DNA of 64,000 bases from Symsagittifera roscoffensis (Eukaryota > Xenacoelomorpha > Acoela > Convolutidae). The notes under the pieces are model-generated. The model was given only the letters and a program-made list of their open reading frames with translations, did not search any database and had not been told where the DNA came from. The stretch is from positions 22,870 through 86,869 of the forward strand of contig NW_026971453.1 of the NCBI RefSeq assembly GCF_963678635.1, given 5' to 3'. The first letter of the stretch is position 1. Each line of letters begins with the position of its first letter. A program made the translations under genes and the position numbers. Below, one piece after another: positions 21,989-33,391 of the stretch.

Positions 21989-22138
21989 GCAAAATCCTAG
22001 GAAAGAGGTCCTTAATTTTTTGGAGGACCCTCATCCTAGGGTTTTGTAAACGAAAGAAATTTTCCGCCCGAAAAGCAGAAGACCCCCTACTTAGGATCTT
22101 GCTAAGCTTAGCTTAACAACAAGGGACACGATACAAAA
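21922..22138. mobile_element. 217 bp foldback/MITE-like unit
   Basis: Bounded by a perfect 13 bp inverted repeat (ttttgtatcgtgt at 21922-21934 and its complement at 22126-22138), extendable by a few bases with one mismatch. Internally 'cctaggaaagaggtcct' and 'aggaccctcatcctagg' (about 21992-22043) form a second hairpin, so the unit can fold extensively. It has no coding capacity. The size and structure fit a MITE. Its left part was duplicated at 20594. Confidence 0.5.
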
Positions 22139-23499
22139 TTCTTTCTAATTCCAATTTTTGGGGTCCTAATTATTGGTCCTGGTTAATTATATGAATCATA
22201 TCAATTGTTAAATTTGTTTCGGGCAAATGAACTTTCGACCTAGTTGAAATTTGTTAGTGAACGGGGAATTGACTTTTATGGTATATAAAAAAATTTCGCC
22301 GGCGATTTTGGCAGCGTAGCTTAACTGTTAGCAGCAGCAAACTAATTCCTTAACTTGACCTATATTTTATGGTGAAAAGGCAGTAAATTGAATTAACTCT
22401 CCAAAGGCGGCGGCCGTTTCTGGGCAAGTTATAGCAAATGATAAATTTGCCAAAATTTGAAACGAGAAAAATGAAATTTGAGGCAACTTGTTCTTAAGAT
22501 ATTGATAATTATCTTATACAATTTATAGGGTTTTCAACCTTACAAAAAAACTCAAAGCTCCAAACCGGGGAAAAACATTATGCTGTGTTTTTCTAGAGGG
22601 AAATGGAAGTTTCAATTGGAAAGGACAAGTAGAAAAAGGAAAAGGGGAAAGGAAGATAAAGAAATTCACCGAGCTTTTGTCAAAAGTTGGTGCATTTCTA
22701 CAAACAAAAGTGTTTCCGGTAGTTCATTTGGTTAATTACCACCGGATACTAGACAAGTCTAAAAATATCTGTTAGGTATCTTTTATCTCAACTGGCTGAC
22801 ATTTAGCAGCTTGGAAAGGCGTTGGAAAAAACCTTTAATTAGGAAAAATCTAGTTACTCCAATTGATTTAGAAATAATTCAAGAAATGTATAAATCCTTA
22901 ACACAAACTTATTACTAGCTTTTTTTTTCATTCTTTTATTAATTCTAATAAACTTATTTGTGACGTTTCAATTAAGTTCACACCTTATGGCGGCTTAATT
23001 GGTATGAAAAACTGTTCCTTGGAAAAGTACTCGAATTACTCCAAGTTTTTATGATTGCACGCTTTTTGCACGATGCAGCCGGATTTAAACAAGAACTTAC
23101 CAGGAGTGTCCAACTTACTGTTATATGTTGGCCGGGAACTATAACCACAGCTATCTGCACCATTCGAAGTGAATAGTTTTCTGTCTTTTCAAAACTTGAA
23201 GAAAAAAAAAGTCTATCATAGAATTTTTACCTGCACAATGTTATACAGTTAACTTTGAACTCTGGCAGTCTTTAGCTCTGTCATATGCACACCACCAAAT
23301 GTCTACAAACCATCGATCTCGAATAAACTTGTTTTTTCCGCTGCCAGAATAATAATTTGAATTTGAAAAAAAAAACTGAAATTTTGAAAACTTTTCAGCA
23401 GTCTCTTTTTAATTAATGGCTTTGAGAACGGTTTCACGGTTTGGATAGCATTTAATTGAGCCATTCAGTAATTCAAATAAAATTTGCTGACTTTCTGGT
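22139..23499. other. Non-coding stretch without recognised features
   Basis: About 1.36 kb of A/T-rich DNA. Short ORFs (for example 61 codons at 22978-23163, minus) are not convincing. A 'tatataaaa' near 22283 has no gene after it that would make it a promoter. I see no repeat family here. Confidence 0.4.
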
Positions 23500-24197
23500 T
23501 TGCCTATTCATCATTTATCAAATGATCTAAATAATTATTTATTCTCTAGCATACTTATCCTTTACTTATTCTTTTTTTGTTCAACTACTTCCTCATTTAG
23601 CTTGCTTACTCTACCTAACTTTGAGGTTTTACTTTTATTTACTTCTGATTCAACTTCTTTTCACTTTGCCTTTTTTCCCTTTTACTTGATTACTGTCATG
23701 CTTTAATTTATTTAATTTTATTAACTTTACTTTACATTACTTTACTTAAATATACCTAATTTCATACTTACTTAAAACCTAAAAACTAAATTACCAACGC
23801 ACTTTTTACCTACGTATTAACATAAATACATTTTGCATAGTTGCATATAAACATACACACATACTTGGATACATACAGACAGACAAAACACCAAGCATAC
23901 ATCACTTTACTTTGCCGAACATCACTTCTTTTACTTAATTCGCTTATTTCTTTTTACATGATTCAACTTTACTCATCACCTCCTAATCAAGTTTACTCTG
24001 ATGTTTTCACTGCCTTTTGCGTTCTCTCTTTATTTTACTTTGTTTTGCCTTACTTCATCTTACTTTCTTTTACCTTACCAACTCACCTACTCACTTACTT
24101 ACTTACTTACTCACTTACTTACCTACTTACTTACTTACTTACTAACTTACTTACCTACTTACTTACTTACTTACTGACCTACTTACTTACTTACTTT

Positions 24198-24228
<31 letters not shown>

Positions 24229-25480
24229 CTTTCTCATTTACTTACTAACTTACTTACTGAAATACTTTTTACTTACCTTATTACTTACTTACTTACTTTT
24301 TTTACTTGCTTTCTTAATTAATTACTTACTGACTTACCTACTTACAAATCTACTTACCCACCTCTTTTCTTATTAACTTTTACCTTCTTGCTTTTTCGCT
24401 TACCATCTTACTTTTTACTGACTGATTCACTTGCTTGCTTACTGACTTCCTTACTTACTCCCATACTTACTCACACTTTTCTAATATTTATTCATACAAT
24501 TATGTCCATTTTACTTTTTTATGTTAGTTTCTTTCTTTTGTAATTTAGTTTTCTTTATTTTACTTTGTTTTATTTTAACTTTGCTTGACTTTACCAGCAC
24601 ATCATCTCAGTTTACTTAACTTTACCTTACTTTCCATTATTTTTGTTTACTCACTTACTTACTTATATACTTACTTACCTACTAACTTACTTTTTTACTT
24701 ACTTATTTACTTACTTATTTACTTACTTACTTTTTACTTACTCACTTACATACTACTGACTTACTTGATTACTACTTTGTTTACTTATTCAGTTACTTAT
24801 GTGCTTACTCACTTACTTACTTACTCACTTACTTACTTATTTACTTACTTTCTTTTTTTTACAAACTTACTTATTTACTTTCTGCCTAGTTACTTACTTA
24901 CTTTCCAGTCTCACTTCACTTTACATAAACCTAATTAAATTTAGGCTATTTTACTGAACTTCTTTTCTTTACTTCGCTTCAGCTTACTACCTTTACTTAA
25001 GTGTTAGTCTTATACTTACCTAAAAATACTTTTATTTCTTCCTTTACGTTACTTTGCTTTGCTTTATTTTACTTAGTCTTAAGCTTACTTTACCTAATTT
25101 TCTTTAACTGTTTTTGCCTAAACTCACAACAAACTGACTCACTTTACTTTAACTTAATTTTATTTTTTTTATCTGCTCTTTATCTTACTTCACTTTGTTT
25201 CACTTTATTTTAGTTTAGTTTACTTAACTTACTTAACCTTACACATTTCATTAATTTTTTTTCAATTAAAGTCTTAGTTATTTTTTTTCCTAACGTCTGT
25301 GCTTGACTGGATGTACTTAAGTTTTGTTTCTTTGCCTTTTCACAATATTCACATACTCCTACTTACTTACCTAATTTTACTTTAAATTATTTCTCTTTGT
25401 TTTTTCTACCTAACTTAACTTAACTTCACTTAAATCTGTATACCTATACCTACTTAGTTAACTGCTCAGTCATTTACTGC
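23500..25480. repeat. Degenerate (ACTT)n tetranucleotide field
   Basis: Long runs of acttacttactt with interspersed substitutions, densest at 24080-24300 and 24640-24900, fade into more degenerate ACTT-like sequence on both sides. The resulting ORFs (for example 135 codons at 23841-24248) are repetitive Leu-Thr-Tyr peptides and are compositional artefacts. Confidence 0.9.
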
Positions 25481-25775
25481 CTTACCTAGATAATCATATA
25501 GATACTTTCTTGCAAACTTTCTGACGTACCTATAAAAAGATCTACACACATACATTTTCAAATTTCTAAAAACACAATCCCATTGATCGATTAGCTGGTG
25601 AAAGTGTTACTGTTCATAGCAGCAAAAAAAAACTCAATTCCCCTAAAGTACCTGAATCCGAAGAACCTAAGTAATGATAGGTACTTTAGAAAAAATTCTA
25701 GGCCGATTTTGTTTATAAATAGCCATATCTATGTGTAGTGACCCTTTATTTCAATAGAATAAAAGTTGAACCTTA
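25481..25775. other. Short unique spacer between the two tetranucleotide fields
   Basis: No gene. It contains a small hairpin, 'cctaaagtacct' and 'aggtacttta' (about 25641 and 25679). Nothing else is recognised. Confidence 0.4.
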
Positions 25776-26905
25776 GAATGGTTGGTTGGTTGGAAAGATG
25801 TACGGAGGGATAGCTAGATCTATCAACGGATAGAAGCCTGTTCGAATGGACGGTTTGATGAGTGGCTGGTTGGAAAAAACCTGATTGGATGAATGGATAG
25901 CTGAAAGTATGAACACTTGAAATGACGGTTATATGAATAGATGGCTGGCTAGATAGCCGGAAGGCACAATCGATCAGACTGATGGATCGCTGGTTGGTTA
26001 GATGGATAATGGCTTCATTTACCCATGGAAAACTGATGAATTAACTTTGGCTTGATGGATGAATGGTTTTATGATGGATGGATGGCCTTATGTTGGATGG
26101 ATGGATGGCTTGATGAATGGATGGATGGCATGATGCATCGATTGTTTGATGGAGCGAGGGTTGGCTAGATAAATGAATGAATCGATGGTTGGATGGATGG
26201 CTGAAATTCTGGGCTGGTCGAAGACTGATAAAAAAAAGATCAAAAGGATGTTTGGACGGATAACTTGCCGGATAGACAATGGTCGGTTAGATGATGCAAA
26301 GCTAGATGGATGGATGGCAGGATCGATTAATGCTTGGCTGAAAAGCTTGATAAATGACTGAATGGATATTTGGCTTGGAGGATGGATGGTAGGATGGATG
26401 GTTGGCAGGGTTGAACCGTGCGTGGCTAAATGGCTAAATCGTTAGCTGGATGGATTGGCGAGTGGACTTATAGGTGTCTGAATGGATGGATAGCTTGGTG
26501 AACGAGAAAGTGACTGATGGCTGGACGTCTAATTTGGTGAACGGATAGCCGGGAGTAACAGGTTAGATGGATGGATGGCTGATTGCATGGATGGATGGTT
26601 GATTAGACAAAAACTTTTTGGTTGAGTGAATAGATGGGTGGCTGGCTGGTTACTCAGATGGATGGAAAGATTAATGCAATTTGGATGAATGACTGATTGG
26701 ATAGATAGCTTTGTGAATGGATTGATGAAAAGATGTTTGGGTGGCTGAAAGGATGGACGGTGAGTACATCGATTGCTGATGTATGAATGGTTGGACGGAT
26801 CAATGGATAAAAAATAGGCTCGTCAGGTGACGCGATGTTTGGTTGACTGGTTGTAAAGTTGCTTGATGGATAGATGACTGGTTGAATGGTTACTTGAAAG
26901 GTGAC
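25776..26905. repeat. Degenerate (GGAT)n tetranucleotide field
   Basis: Repeats of gatggatggatgg with frequent changes ('ttggatgga', 'gctggatgg') over about 1.1 kb, best preserved at 26060-26140 and 26380-26600. The composition is the opposite of the ACTT field: purine-rich versus pyrimidine-rich on the same strand. No coding content. Confidence 0.9.
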
Positions 26906-27164
26906 TGGATGTATATTTTTTGTACTACACTACTTTATGCTGCCCTTTTCTCTTTAGTCATTAGTGTATACGATATAGCTAAACATGGAAACATACCCTA
27001 AGGACATTTTGACTTTAAAAAGATGGCAAATAATTGTCACAGGCATTTAAATGAAGCAACAAAATTACTCATTATCTAGCAAGCAAAAAACAATAAGCAC
27101 ATAAAACTTTCAAACAAGCCAACCAAGAACGCAAAATAAAGAGGATAAATGAAATGAATTCTTT
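26906..27164. other. Short non-coding stretch at the left edge of element 2
   Basis: About 260 bases with no ORF or repeat. Similarity to element 3 begins at about 27165-27175 ('ttttcaatgaaa...', matching about 44553), so this is probably the truncation boundary of element 2. Confidence 0.4.
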
Positions 27165-27199
27165 CAATTTTTTGTTTTCAATGAAATCAGAGACAGACG

Positions 27200-27871
27200 A
27201 TGGGCTGTCTAGTTGCTCGAAACAAGCCAGTCTTACCTGAGACAGAGCAACTAAAGGGTAAAGTATCAGATAAGGAGCTGGACTCGCTCAGAGCGGTATT
27301 GAATTGGAAAGCAGACGATTTTTCGAAGCACAAGGCTGATATAGGTTGCTGCAATTTTGTAGAACATGAGACTGAAATAGAAGAGGGCTCGGTATCTCAT
27401 AGGGAGGGAGCTAAGAGAATGACCACACACAACTCAAAAGCCTGCAGAAAAGAAATCGAAATGTTAATGGAATATGACATGATCGAGCCGTCGAAGTCTC
27501 CGTGGGCTTGTGGCGTAGTCATGGGTAAGAAAAAAAAGGGGGCAACTTAGATTCTGTTGTGATTTTCGTTGAACGCAGTAACGATAAAGGAGGCATACCC
27601 GATTCCACGTATCGATGAGAGGCTCTCCAAATTGGATTTGGGATCTGCGTTCTGAAAAGTGATGCCGTTTGGACTATGCAACGCGACAGCTACACTCCAG
27701 CGATTAATGGCCCAGGCACTCACGAATGTGACAAATGTGACTAGGAAATATGGGAACCTCATTATGTGTTACGTTGACGATGTGGTGATCGCAACACCAA
27801 CCCTAGATGCACCACAAAGAGAGATTAGACGAAGTCTTTACTTGCATGAAATAGACAACCCTGAAATGTAA
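27200..27871 (+). pseudogene. pol: Reverse transcriptase, fragmented (element 2)
   Basis: The first frame (to 27550) holds the RT fingers (EIEMLMEYDMIEPSKSPWACG). After a frameshift at about 27540, the LDLGSAF/W region and the QVPL segment are largely deleted compared with element 3. The next frame (27659-27871) has MPFGLCNATATLQRLMAQAL and the catalytic MCYVDDVVIA (Asp-Asp at about 27776). It also has a small in-frame duplication (NVTNVT). About 35 codons of the palm are lost, so this copy cannot encode active RT. Confidence 0.85.
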
Positions 27872-27899
27872 ACCCTTCAAGTGCGAAACCCTCAGAGAC

Positions 27900-28716
27900 T
27901 CAATCAAGTTTTTGGGTTGTCTTGTTAACAAACAAGGGGTCAAACCAGATCAAGAAGCGGTTGACGCGGTACTGACCTGGAAGGCACCGAAGACTGACAT
28001 GCAATTGATGAGCTTTCAAGGATTCGCTAATTACTACCGAGAGTCTATCAAAAAGTATGCTGACAAGATATACCCTATGCAACAATTGATGAGAAACAAG
28101 GGTAAGAAGTTCAACTGGACTGACGACGCTCAAGTCTCCTTTGAGAACATCAAGCGCAAACTTTCCGAGGCTCCGGTCCTCGGCATGCCGACAGAAAAGG
28201 AGATGTTTGTATTAGATACACACGCATCAGTAGTTGCGATATCGGGCATACTTTACTGGGAACAAAAGTGAAATGAGAGGACTGTTCTCAGACCAAAAGC
28301 TTACGGAAGTAAAGTCCTGAGCGACAATGAAATGAAGTACGGTGCACCAAAAGCGGAAAGGTTCGCGGTAATCACTTTCGTTGAGAAATACAGAGCCTAC
28401 TTAGGGAGTCCTCCCTTTAATTTGCGTGTAGACAATCGTGCTCTTGTCTGGCTAAAGACTTATTCGATGAACGAAAGCTATATTGGTCGCTGTATTGTGC
28501 GGCTGGACGGCTATCACATGATCATAGAGCATCGAACCCGTGACAAGCACCAGAATGCCGACAGCCTCAGCAAAAAGACAGAATTTTATGAGCAATTAGA
28601 AGAGAAGCAAGCTAACCAGGCAGAAATTAAAGATGGTTATGGATATAAAAATGCATCAGGACCCAGACAGGGACATATATACCTCCGACAAGGAGGGCAC
28701 CGTAGTCGATAATGCC
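27900..28716 (+). pseudogene. pol: RT thumb and RNase H (element 2)
   Basis: One frame from about 27900 to 28712, interrupted by a TGA at 28269-28271 where element 3 has Trp. The thumb motif (MSFQGFANYYRESI) is followed by an RNase H with VLDTHASVVAISG, FAVITFVEKYRAYLG, LRVDNRALVWL and HRTRDKHQNADSLS. The first RNase H Asp-containing motif reads DTHAS here and DTDAS in element 3. The frame then runs on into out-of-frame linker sequence. Confidence 0.82.
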
Positions 28717-29510
28717 GCAGATGTACTCGAGTTGATAGCAGCGTCGAAGCGTCCGAATAGGTTACTTCCGCATGCTACGGTTGTCCGTACCAACCTGGAA
28801 CCATCAGTGCAAGAGGCAACAACTTTAAAGAAGATATGGTGTGTCAAGTTGATGGATGAATCCCATGCCCCGGAAATAAGTAGGAGGACAACTAAAAGTG
28901 ATAAAGACATATCTGAAAGCCAAGTACCGACTGTCGGATCTCTTGAGAGCTCAGCGAAGTGATAGGATGACGAGAAATCTAAAGAGATGGATCGAGAATG
29001 GAGCACCTGACATCTAGAGGAGGACAGCTATAAGATCTTTAAACAGGTTTACTTGAAGAGAAAGGATTTGTTATATTTGAATAAGGACGAGATCGTGGCC
29101 TGCGAACGCAAGGAAGGTGAAAAGTCCTTTACAAATACAATTTGATAATGCTACCACATTTGTATCAAACTGAATTGCTCTTTCGTTCACATGTTCAGAT
29201 GGGCCATCAAGGCGTGGACAAAGTGTATAACCGGATACAGAAGCGATTTGAATGGTCTGGCTTCAATAAGGCCTGTGAGAAGTGAATCTCTGCATGCTTA
29301 TCATGTCAGCAGGCGAAGAACCCCAGGAAGCTGAGGTTTCCTCTTCAGTCAATAGATTCACCAGGATTCGACGAGGTGGTGCAAATTGATCGTCAGAAAA
29401 TTTGCATGACGGCCACGGGCTATAATCAAGTGCTGGTAATGATTGATATTTTCACAAAATACGCGGAAGCAGCTCCCTACATGGCAGCATCAGCGGAGGA
29501 AACGTGAAAC
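28633..29510 (+). pseudogene. pol: Pol linker and integrase zinc-finger region (element 2)
   Basis: An ORF at 28633-28962 matches the linker in element 3 at about 46930-47090 (VAASKRP-like and WCVKLMDE-like segments). After it, several frames in turn carry the integrase N-terminal remnants: RYLSDLLRAQR-like, the HxxxH 'HVQMGHQG'-like segment near 29190 and the Cys pair near 29290-29310. Multiple stops and shifts. It is recognisable only by comparison with element 3 at 47155-47700. Confidence 0.6.
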
Positions 29511-29513
29511 CAC

Positions 29514-30037
29514 TTGATAAATGTATGGAGAGCGAGACACGGCTGCCCAATCTTATTTCAATCAGACAATGGCAAAGCATTAGTGGGTGATCTCACAAAG
29601 GAGTTAATGAAGAGGTCGCAGGTGGCACAGGCCCACTCGACCACTTATCATCCGCAAACGAATGGCCTAGTCGGTAGACAGAATTGCACATTAGTGTCCA
29701 TGTTGAAGGTTTATTGCTCACGACACATGGACGACTGATAGGCACTTGCCGCAAGTAATGGGCGCTTATAACAGCATCACTAACATTCTTCTACCCTGAG
29801 TATGAATGAAAGAAAACAGCACCGCAAACATTCGTGCGTGTTGTGGTCAGGAGGCAGCAGGAACTCAATGATCTATGCCGGAGGAACACACGACAGGCTC
29901 AAATGGGACACAAAAGGAGATTCGATAAGAGGACTGAGGATGCAAAAACCTACTCAGTCGGAAACTATGTCCAGGAGGTAGTTCCACTAAAGGGAACCAA
30001 AAATTTGCTGAAAAAAGGCGTGGTCCATCTCAAATAA
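29514..30037 (+). pseudogene. int: Integrase core and C-terminus with altered catalytic Glu (element 2)
   Basis: The frame 29514-29738 has the second catalytic Asp (FQSDNGKAL), then STTYHPQTNGLVGRQN, in which the third catalytic residue is Gly; element 3 has Glu (TNGLVERQN). The middle of the domain after 29738 is partly deleted. The frame 29834-30037 holds the C-terminal helix (RRQQELNDLCRRNT) and part of the SH3-like GTKNLLKK segment. Even without its frameshifts this copy would be a catalytically dead integrase. Confidence 0.8.
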
Positions 30038-30400
30038 CTGAAGTGCATCAAGGAGGTCGTTTTTATTGGTTGAGCACCGGACGGCAGCTCATTACGAAAA
30101 CATCAAACCGCACAACGCCTCATCAGAGGACTGGTGCATCCCAGCGGACATGCAAGAGGGAGACTATTTGATAGTGGACCCTGCCTGCGAGGAGAATGAG
30201 AGAGGCACGAGCGACGAAAAACGACGGGAATGAGGTGGTAGATGATAGTGATCTGCCACTGGATCTGGAGTTATCCGAGCGAGTGGAGGTTGACTACGAG
30301 ACCCTTCCATATGCCGAAGAAGACTGGGACTGCCCAGAGCAAACTGAAGTTGATGAGGGCGTACAGTCTGACATTCCCTTCACCATAGAACGTACCAGAC
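30038..30400 (+). pseudogene. Acidic pol C-terminal spacer (element 2)
   Basis: Matches 48440-48800 of element 3, including segments such as HYENIKPHN and EDWCIPADMQEGDYL. From 30196 the frame is rich in Asp and Glu (DLPLDLELSERVEVDYE). No catalytic motif. It connects integrase to the macro-like domain in both copies. Confidence 0.55.
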
Positions 30401-30790
30401 TCACAAAACGTACGTGCGCCATAGCGATAACCGTGGATGTAAGTTTTAAAATAGCACTAACAGCTGACTGTGAGAGCGAGCACAAGAATATCGAGTTTTT
30501 ATGGAAACAGAGGCCTGGTGTTGTAGGAATGATAGCGCTGCTCCCTATTGCATCACAGATACCAGGGAAATATCCTGGTTACTAAGGCCACTGATAGACA
30601 ACACGTAAATCCTGAGAGCTTGGTGATGGCCATAACTCGACTTAGGGATGTCCTGGTTGAGAGAGGAGTGACCTCTCTCTTTACCAGTCTATGATCCCAC
30701 TAGGGGAAAACTGCATCCGAGAGAGCTATATGCCCTCGTACATTTAATATTTTCAGAAACGGGTATGGATGTCTACTTACATATAAAACA
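30400..30790 (+). pseudogene. Macro-domain-like region after integrase (element 2)
   Basis: The frame to 30585 gives CAIAITVDVSFKIALTAD and IALLPIASQIP. After a frameshift near 30580 another frame gives a LVTKATDRQHVNPESLVMAITRLRD-like stretch in parts. It matches the better copy at 49420-49821. The resemblance to macro domains (ADP-ribose or ADP-ribose-1''-phosphate binding) rests on the order beta strand, AI/LA helix, small-residue loop, YL(C)FLVT strand, helix of the LxxxLxxLR type, then ELSLP. I infer this by eye. Confidence 0.45.
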
Positions 30791-31254
30791 ATAGTTGAGC
30801 ATATGCTAGAGCCACGTTCAGTGCTAAGTAGTCTTTTTTAGGTTTACTTTTTAGGCATTAGGATTAAGTTAAGGTTAGTTATTAGGTATTAGATTCTTAT
30901 TTGATAGTGTTGATGTGTGATATTCGTATCTTATGTTATCGTTGGGTTATGTTTTTTGTGATGTTTTTGTGATCCCTTCAGGCACGAAAGGTGACAGCGC
31001 TCAATTTTGTTACTTCGACAAGATCGCAGGTGGACGATCCACCGGTGGTGCTAGCTTTTAAATTAAGAACAAAAGAGAGTTTCAATTGACAGTTTTTAAA
31101 AGATGTGAACGATGTTTTGTCTTGGAGATGAAACAGCTCGTAATGATCAATCTAAGTCGTTACTTGTCTCTTAGATCGTGATTGATTGTGCACTTGTTTA
31201 TTGAATTTGAACTGAAATCGAAGAATGAAAAAACGCGAGATCTATACGGAGAAG
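30791..31254. other. Non-coding gap between pol and the second coding block (element 2)
   Basis: No ORF. Rich in 'ttaggtattag'-like sequence near 30840-30900. The equivalent gap in element 3 is 49825-50190. Both gaps end shortly before a coding start, so this could hold a promoter or splice sites for the second polyprotein. Confidence 0.45.
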
Positions 31255-31990
31255 AATGAGTGATACAATTGACTTGATGGATTCTCAGCGAGCCTAGGAA
31301 CGACTCTAGACGAGGTGTATCAGCGGTTGATTGATTGCAACTTTGGATTGGAAGACCCGGAGCTGGCGATGCTCACCGTCGCACTCCTTAATTCGTTGCG
31401 AACAAAAGGTCGTGGGGATCACCCCACGGAATTAGTACTTGTTCTAGCTTTCAGCGAGTCCGGAACTGCCGAGACAAGCCGTAACAGACTCATGAGATGG
31501 CGAAGAGGGGAAATGTCTGGTGAGGACTGGGCGAGCAAAGGGACCACCGTTTAGGGGAGACGCCCCTACCTGTTCGGCCTACGCAGCCTCTCATTGGATC
31601 CAAGCGATCGCGTGACGGGATGGGCCCATCACATTCAACAGACTCCCCAACAGCTGCTCCTCCGCTGAAAAAAGTGAAAATGAACGAAATCGAGATACAA
31701 ACGGCGGAGACCTGTGAAACTCTCAAGAAGAAGGAAAAAGACTGAGAGCAGTTGTGCGCGAAGTTGAACGAGTTTCAAGAAAAGGCGAGAGACCGTGATA
31801 ATTGGAAGAAAAAATACGACGAGCTGCAGATCCTCTTCAAGGAAGAGGAGAGAAAACACTTGAAGGAGCTCTATAATGCGAGAGTCAGCAAGTTGTAGCC
31901 GGACGCCCTGGCAATGATGAGCCCCGAGACGACAGCCAATGCCAAGACTCAGGAGTTTTACAGGCCGAGTGAGGTGAAGGCCCCGCAATG
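31255..31990 (+). pseudogene. Second polyprotein N-terminus with coiled coil (element 2)
   Basis: An ATG near 31258 starts MSDTIDLMDSQRA before a stop. A further frame (31315-31554) continues with an alpha-helical leader. Then, in another frame, about 31610-31900 encodes a Lys/Glu-rich coiled coil (KKVKMNEIEIQTAE, KKYDELQILFKEEERKH) with one internal TGA. Element 3 has an equivalent short start at 50195. The coiled coil suggests oligomerisation. I know no specific function. Confidence 0.5.
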
Positions 31991-31991
31991 A

Positions 31992-32795
31992 GTGAGTTCG
32001 CCTTCAAACGCGAGGACTACGATACCTGAACCCTCAGACAGTTACTTGGCACCTCAGTTTCAGGAGAAGCTCGAGCAGGCGGCCAAAGCTGCGATACAAG
32101 AAATACACCGAGCGAGGGACAGAAGCTTGGGTAGGATCGTTGCTTCTCAGCGTGCAGGCCAGTCACCCATCAGGAGAGAAACGACAACAAATCCCACAGA
32201 GCCGACCGGTACCGAGTGGAGCCAAGGTGAGGTCGCGGGTAATCGACATTCGAAAGGACCTCATCACAAGATTGAGCCTTCGTGCAAGTCGCTGCAGAAC
32301 ACCCCAGAGCCTGCCCGAATGGTATGACCTGGAATTCGGCTGCGATCCAGAACGAGGATAGGGTGGACACGTTAACCGTGATGATAGGGACAAACGACGT
32401 TTCGAAGAACCCTGTCAGCCCCGAAGTAAAATGGGAATCATTGCTGATATGTCTCCTCAACGAGTTGAAAGAGAAGTATAGGCTGATTATTGTGATGTGT
32501 GTACCATCCCTCTTAATCCAGACGACGGGTCACCAGTGGCCGACATCATGAATGGGAACTTAACCCAGTGAAATGTGATGACCAGGAACCTGACTACAGA
32601 AAATCCCAATGAACTCCGGTTGATGGATGTCGAAAGTGCACTGAGAATGGTGAACCACAGTGCCTTGATGAGAGATGGTACACGCTTCAATACCCAACCT
32701 AGAATACAATGAATAAACGACGCGTTTCAAACGAGGATAGAAGAGATGGACCCAGTGGCACGAGGTAGCTCTCCGAGGCCGATCCTTGGAGAATC
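31992..32795 (+). pseudogene. SGNH/GDSL-hydrolase-like domain (element 2)
   Basis: In the frame 32282-32551 the segment VDTLTVMIGTNDVSKNP carries the Gly-x-Asn-Asp block III of SGNH hydrolases (32379-32399), followed by a helix and an IIVMCVPSLL strand. The reading continues in another frame from about 32520 with VADIMNGNLT, ELRLMDVESALRM and RDGTRFN. The last corresponds to the DGIHF block V in element 3, but with the His replaced by Arg. No clear block I Ser was found. GDSL/SGNH esterase ORFs have been reported as captured genes in some retroelements. Two in-frame stops and a shift make it nonfunctional. Confidence 0.6.
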
Positions 32796-33391
32796 GAGTT
32801 GGAACGAGGGGTGGACCACGGCAAGTGGCTCTCCAAGCAACTGCGAACACCACAGCCCAACATACAAGGACGTCGCCGGCTCGAAGGACCTCGCAAACAG
32901 ATCCTGCAGCGTTGATTGATACGAGAAGGGTCAGTGATTTGCTATGGAACAGAGAAGATCCCAGCACTTGGGTCGATACAAAGCAGATATGGCAATCAAG
33001 CTGGACATGGAGTTGCTGACATGTCATGGAGACGCGAAGAGGAGCAATTTAGTTCCACCACTACCCTGCGACTGGCGGATCTGGAGGGTTTGCCCAGAGA
33101 GGGATAATACCATGGAACCACTCAATACGATGTTATTGACCGCCGTCTGTCATCAAGTCAGAGAAAGAGCTCGACCAAACCGTAAAGGGAAATTTCTAGT
33201 GGAGAACAGACCCAACAGCAGGCACCACAAGATAACAGGGTAAACAGTTCGCTAAACTCCCGGGGCAAAACGCAGGCTAGTATTCGAGAGATTACCCTAG
33301 AATTACCACAGTCGAAGGCGATGAAAGAAGATACGCGCACCTGGAGTCACCAAAAGGAGACAGCCTGTTCGCAGTCTATGACCCTCAGGAA
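32796..33391 (+). pseudogene. Degenerate linker of the second polyprotein (element 2)
   Basis: Short overlapping frames (for example 32786-33019 and 32944-33243) rich in Arg, Thr and Ser. They correspond in position to 50640-51340 of element 3. No motif survives. I treat it as a decayed, probably disordered connection between the SGNH-like domain and the 566-codon ORF. Confidence 0.4.

Larger units (their letters stand above)
20515..22138. mobile_element. Possible 1.6 kb nonautonomous DNA element with terminal inverted repeats
   Basis: The sequence atcgtgtcccttgttgttaagcta at the left (from about 20516) recurs as its reverse complement at about 22107-22131, giving an inverted repeat of about 23-24 bases bounding 1.6 kb. 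Inside, a segment of about 125 bases is repeated directly at about 20540-20663 and 21866-21988. Internal ORFs (the longest 115 codons at 20988-21335) show no recognisable transposase. This fits a nonautonomous DNA transposon or a nested pair of foldback elements. I could not identify a target-site duplication. Confidence 0.45.

Noticed and set aside
23841-24938. Long plus-strand ORFs (135 and 117 codons) in the ACTT field
   Set aside because: They are translations of a tetranucleotide repeat, giving repetitive Leu-Thr-Tyr peptides; no coding signal.
31490-33340. Numerous minus-strand ORFs opposite the second polyprotein of element 2
   Set aside because: Shadows of a G/C-richer coding region; the plus-strand frames match element 3 and the minus ones do not.
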